A stretch of DNA of 7,231 nucleotides. Source: Cytophagales bacterium (GTDB lineage Bacteria; Bacteroidota; Bacteroidia; Cytophagales; ES-bin-26). The stretch covers positions 1-7,231 of the forward strand of contig JACMKY010000287.1 of assembly GCA_014379925.1 (NCBI GenBank), in the 5' to 3' direction. Positions 6,975 through 7,231 of the stretch are shown here, one piece after another. Position 1 is the stretch's first letter, and the number at the start of each line of letters is the position of its first letter. The notes below the pieces were generated by a model, which worked only from the letters and a program-made list of their open reading frames with translations, was not told where the DNA came from and ran no database searches. Made by a program: the position numbers and the translations under genes.

Positions 6975-7231
6975 CTACCCTTCCGGATCGACCAACCACG
7001 GATACGGGTTCGACTGGCCGGTGTTCCGGACCCGGATGGGGTGATTCGCTCTCACCCGGGTAAACCGGAGGCCGTTCAATCCCTGCAGTTCCGCCACCGT
7101 CATGCCGAATGCCCGGGCCACGTCGAACAGGGTGACGCTCTGGCGGAGAAGGTAGGTTCGGGTAGCCGACTGGTAGGAGGGGGGAGTACCCCGGAGGGTG
7201 AATTCCACCCGGCGGCTCGCCTGGCGGATAA
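6975..7231 (-). CDS. LysM-domain protein, C-terminal end only
   Basis: The frame is open from the right edge of the window to TAG at 6975-6977, giving about 84 C-terminal residues; the N-terminal part lies outside. The visible piece contains one LysM-like domain of about 45 residues: TYLLRQSVTLFDVARAFG, then MTVAELQGLNGL, then a strand-like PIRVRN. This matches the usual layout of Y-x-V-x-x-x-D-T-L-x-x-I-A, then T-x-x-x-L-x-x-x-N, then I-x-V. LysM domains bind peptidoglycan or other N-acetylglucosamine polymers, so the whole protein is probably exported, perhaps a cell-wall hydrolase or binding protein; the catalytic part, if any, cannot be seen. The GTG at 7206-7208 is an internal codon and not a supported start, since the frame continues upstream of it. 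It is on the same strand as the kinase, 124 bases upstream, with a candidate kinase promoter in between, so co-transcription is not implied. Confidence 0.7.
   Translation of the reverse strand, partial: IRQASRRVEFTLRGTPPSYQSATRTYLLRQSVTLFDVARAFGMTVAELQGLNGLRFTRVRANHPIRVRNTGQSNPYPWLVDPEG

Overview
The window looks like ordinary chromosomal DNA of a fairly GC-rich member of the Bacteroidota, probably a Cytophagales-type bacterium. Four things point there. A periplasmic 'two-component regulator propeller' plus Y_Y_Y histidine kinase is a hallmark of that phylum. A SerB-like phosphatase is fused to SerA, an arrangement I associate from memory with the same group. No Shine-Dalgarno motif precedes the main starts. 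A possible promoter of the Bacteroidota type (TTG, about 20 bases, TATTTTTA) lies upstream of the kinase. The assignment is by inference; no rRNA or other marker gene is present.

Layout. Positions 1-563 (+) hold the C-terminal part of a YheT-like alpha/beta hydrolase, cut by the window edge. Positions 564-690 are a short intergenic region almost filled by an imperfect palindromic repeat whose arms have a strict 7-base rhythm. Positions 691-2595 (+) encode a 634-residue fusion: an N-terminal HAD phosphatase resembling phosphoserine phosphatase, then a complete D-3-phosphoglycerate dehydrogenase with a C-terminal ACT domain. Positions 2670-3188 (-) encode a conserved-looking 172-residue protein of unknown function, convergent with the fusion gene. 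Positions 3189-3427 are a gene-free spacer. Positions 3428-6850 (-) encode a 1140-residue membrane sensor kinase with 14 propeller blades, a Y_Y_Y domain, one membrane segment, a coiled coil and a histidine kinase core. Positions 6975-7231 (-) are the C-terminal end of a LysM-containing protein that runs off the window.

How the parts relate. The fusion enzyme would supply the first and third steps of serine synthesis from 3-phosphoglycerate, leaving the SerC transaminase to be encoded elsewhere; its ACT serine-site residues are present, so feedback by serine is likely. The kinase has no receiver or DNA-binding domain and no regulator gene follows it here, so its partner must be elsewhere. There is no sign of an operon linking the serine gene, the unknown gene and the kinase.

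I found no mobile-element gene, CRISPR array, tRNA or rRNA, and no clear new multi-gene system. The least ordinary items are the heptad-phased palindrome before the serine gene, the SerB-SerA fusion itself, and the unrecognised 172-residue protein.
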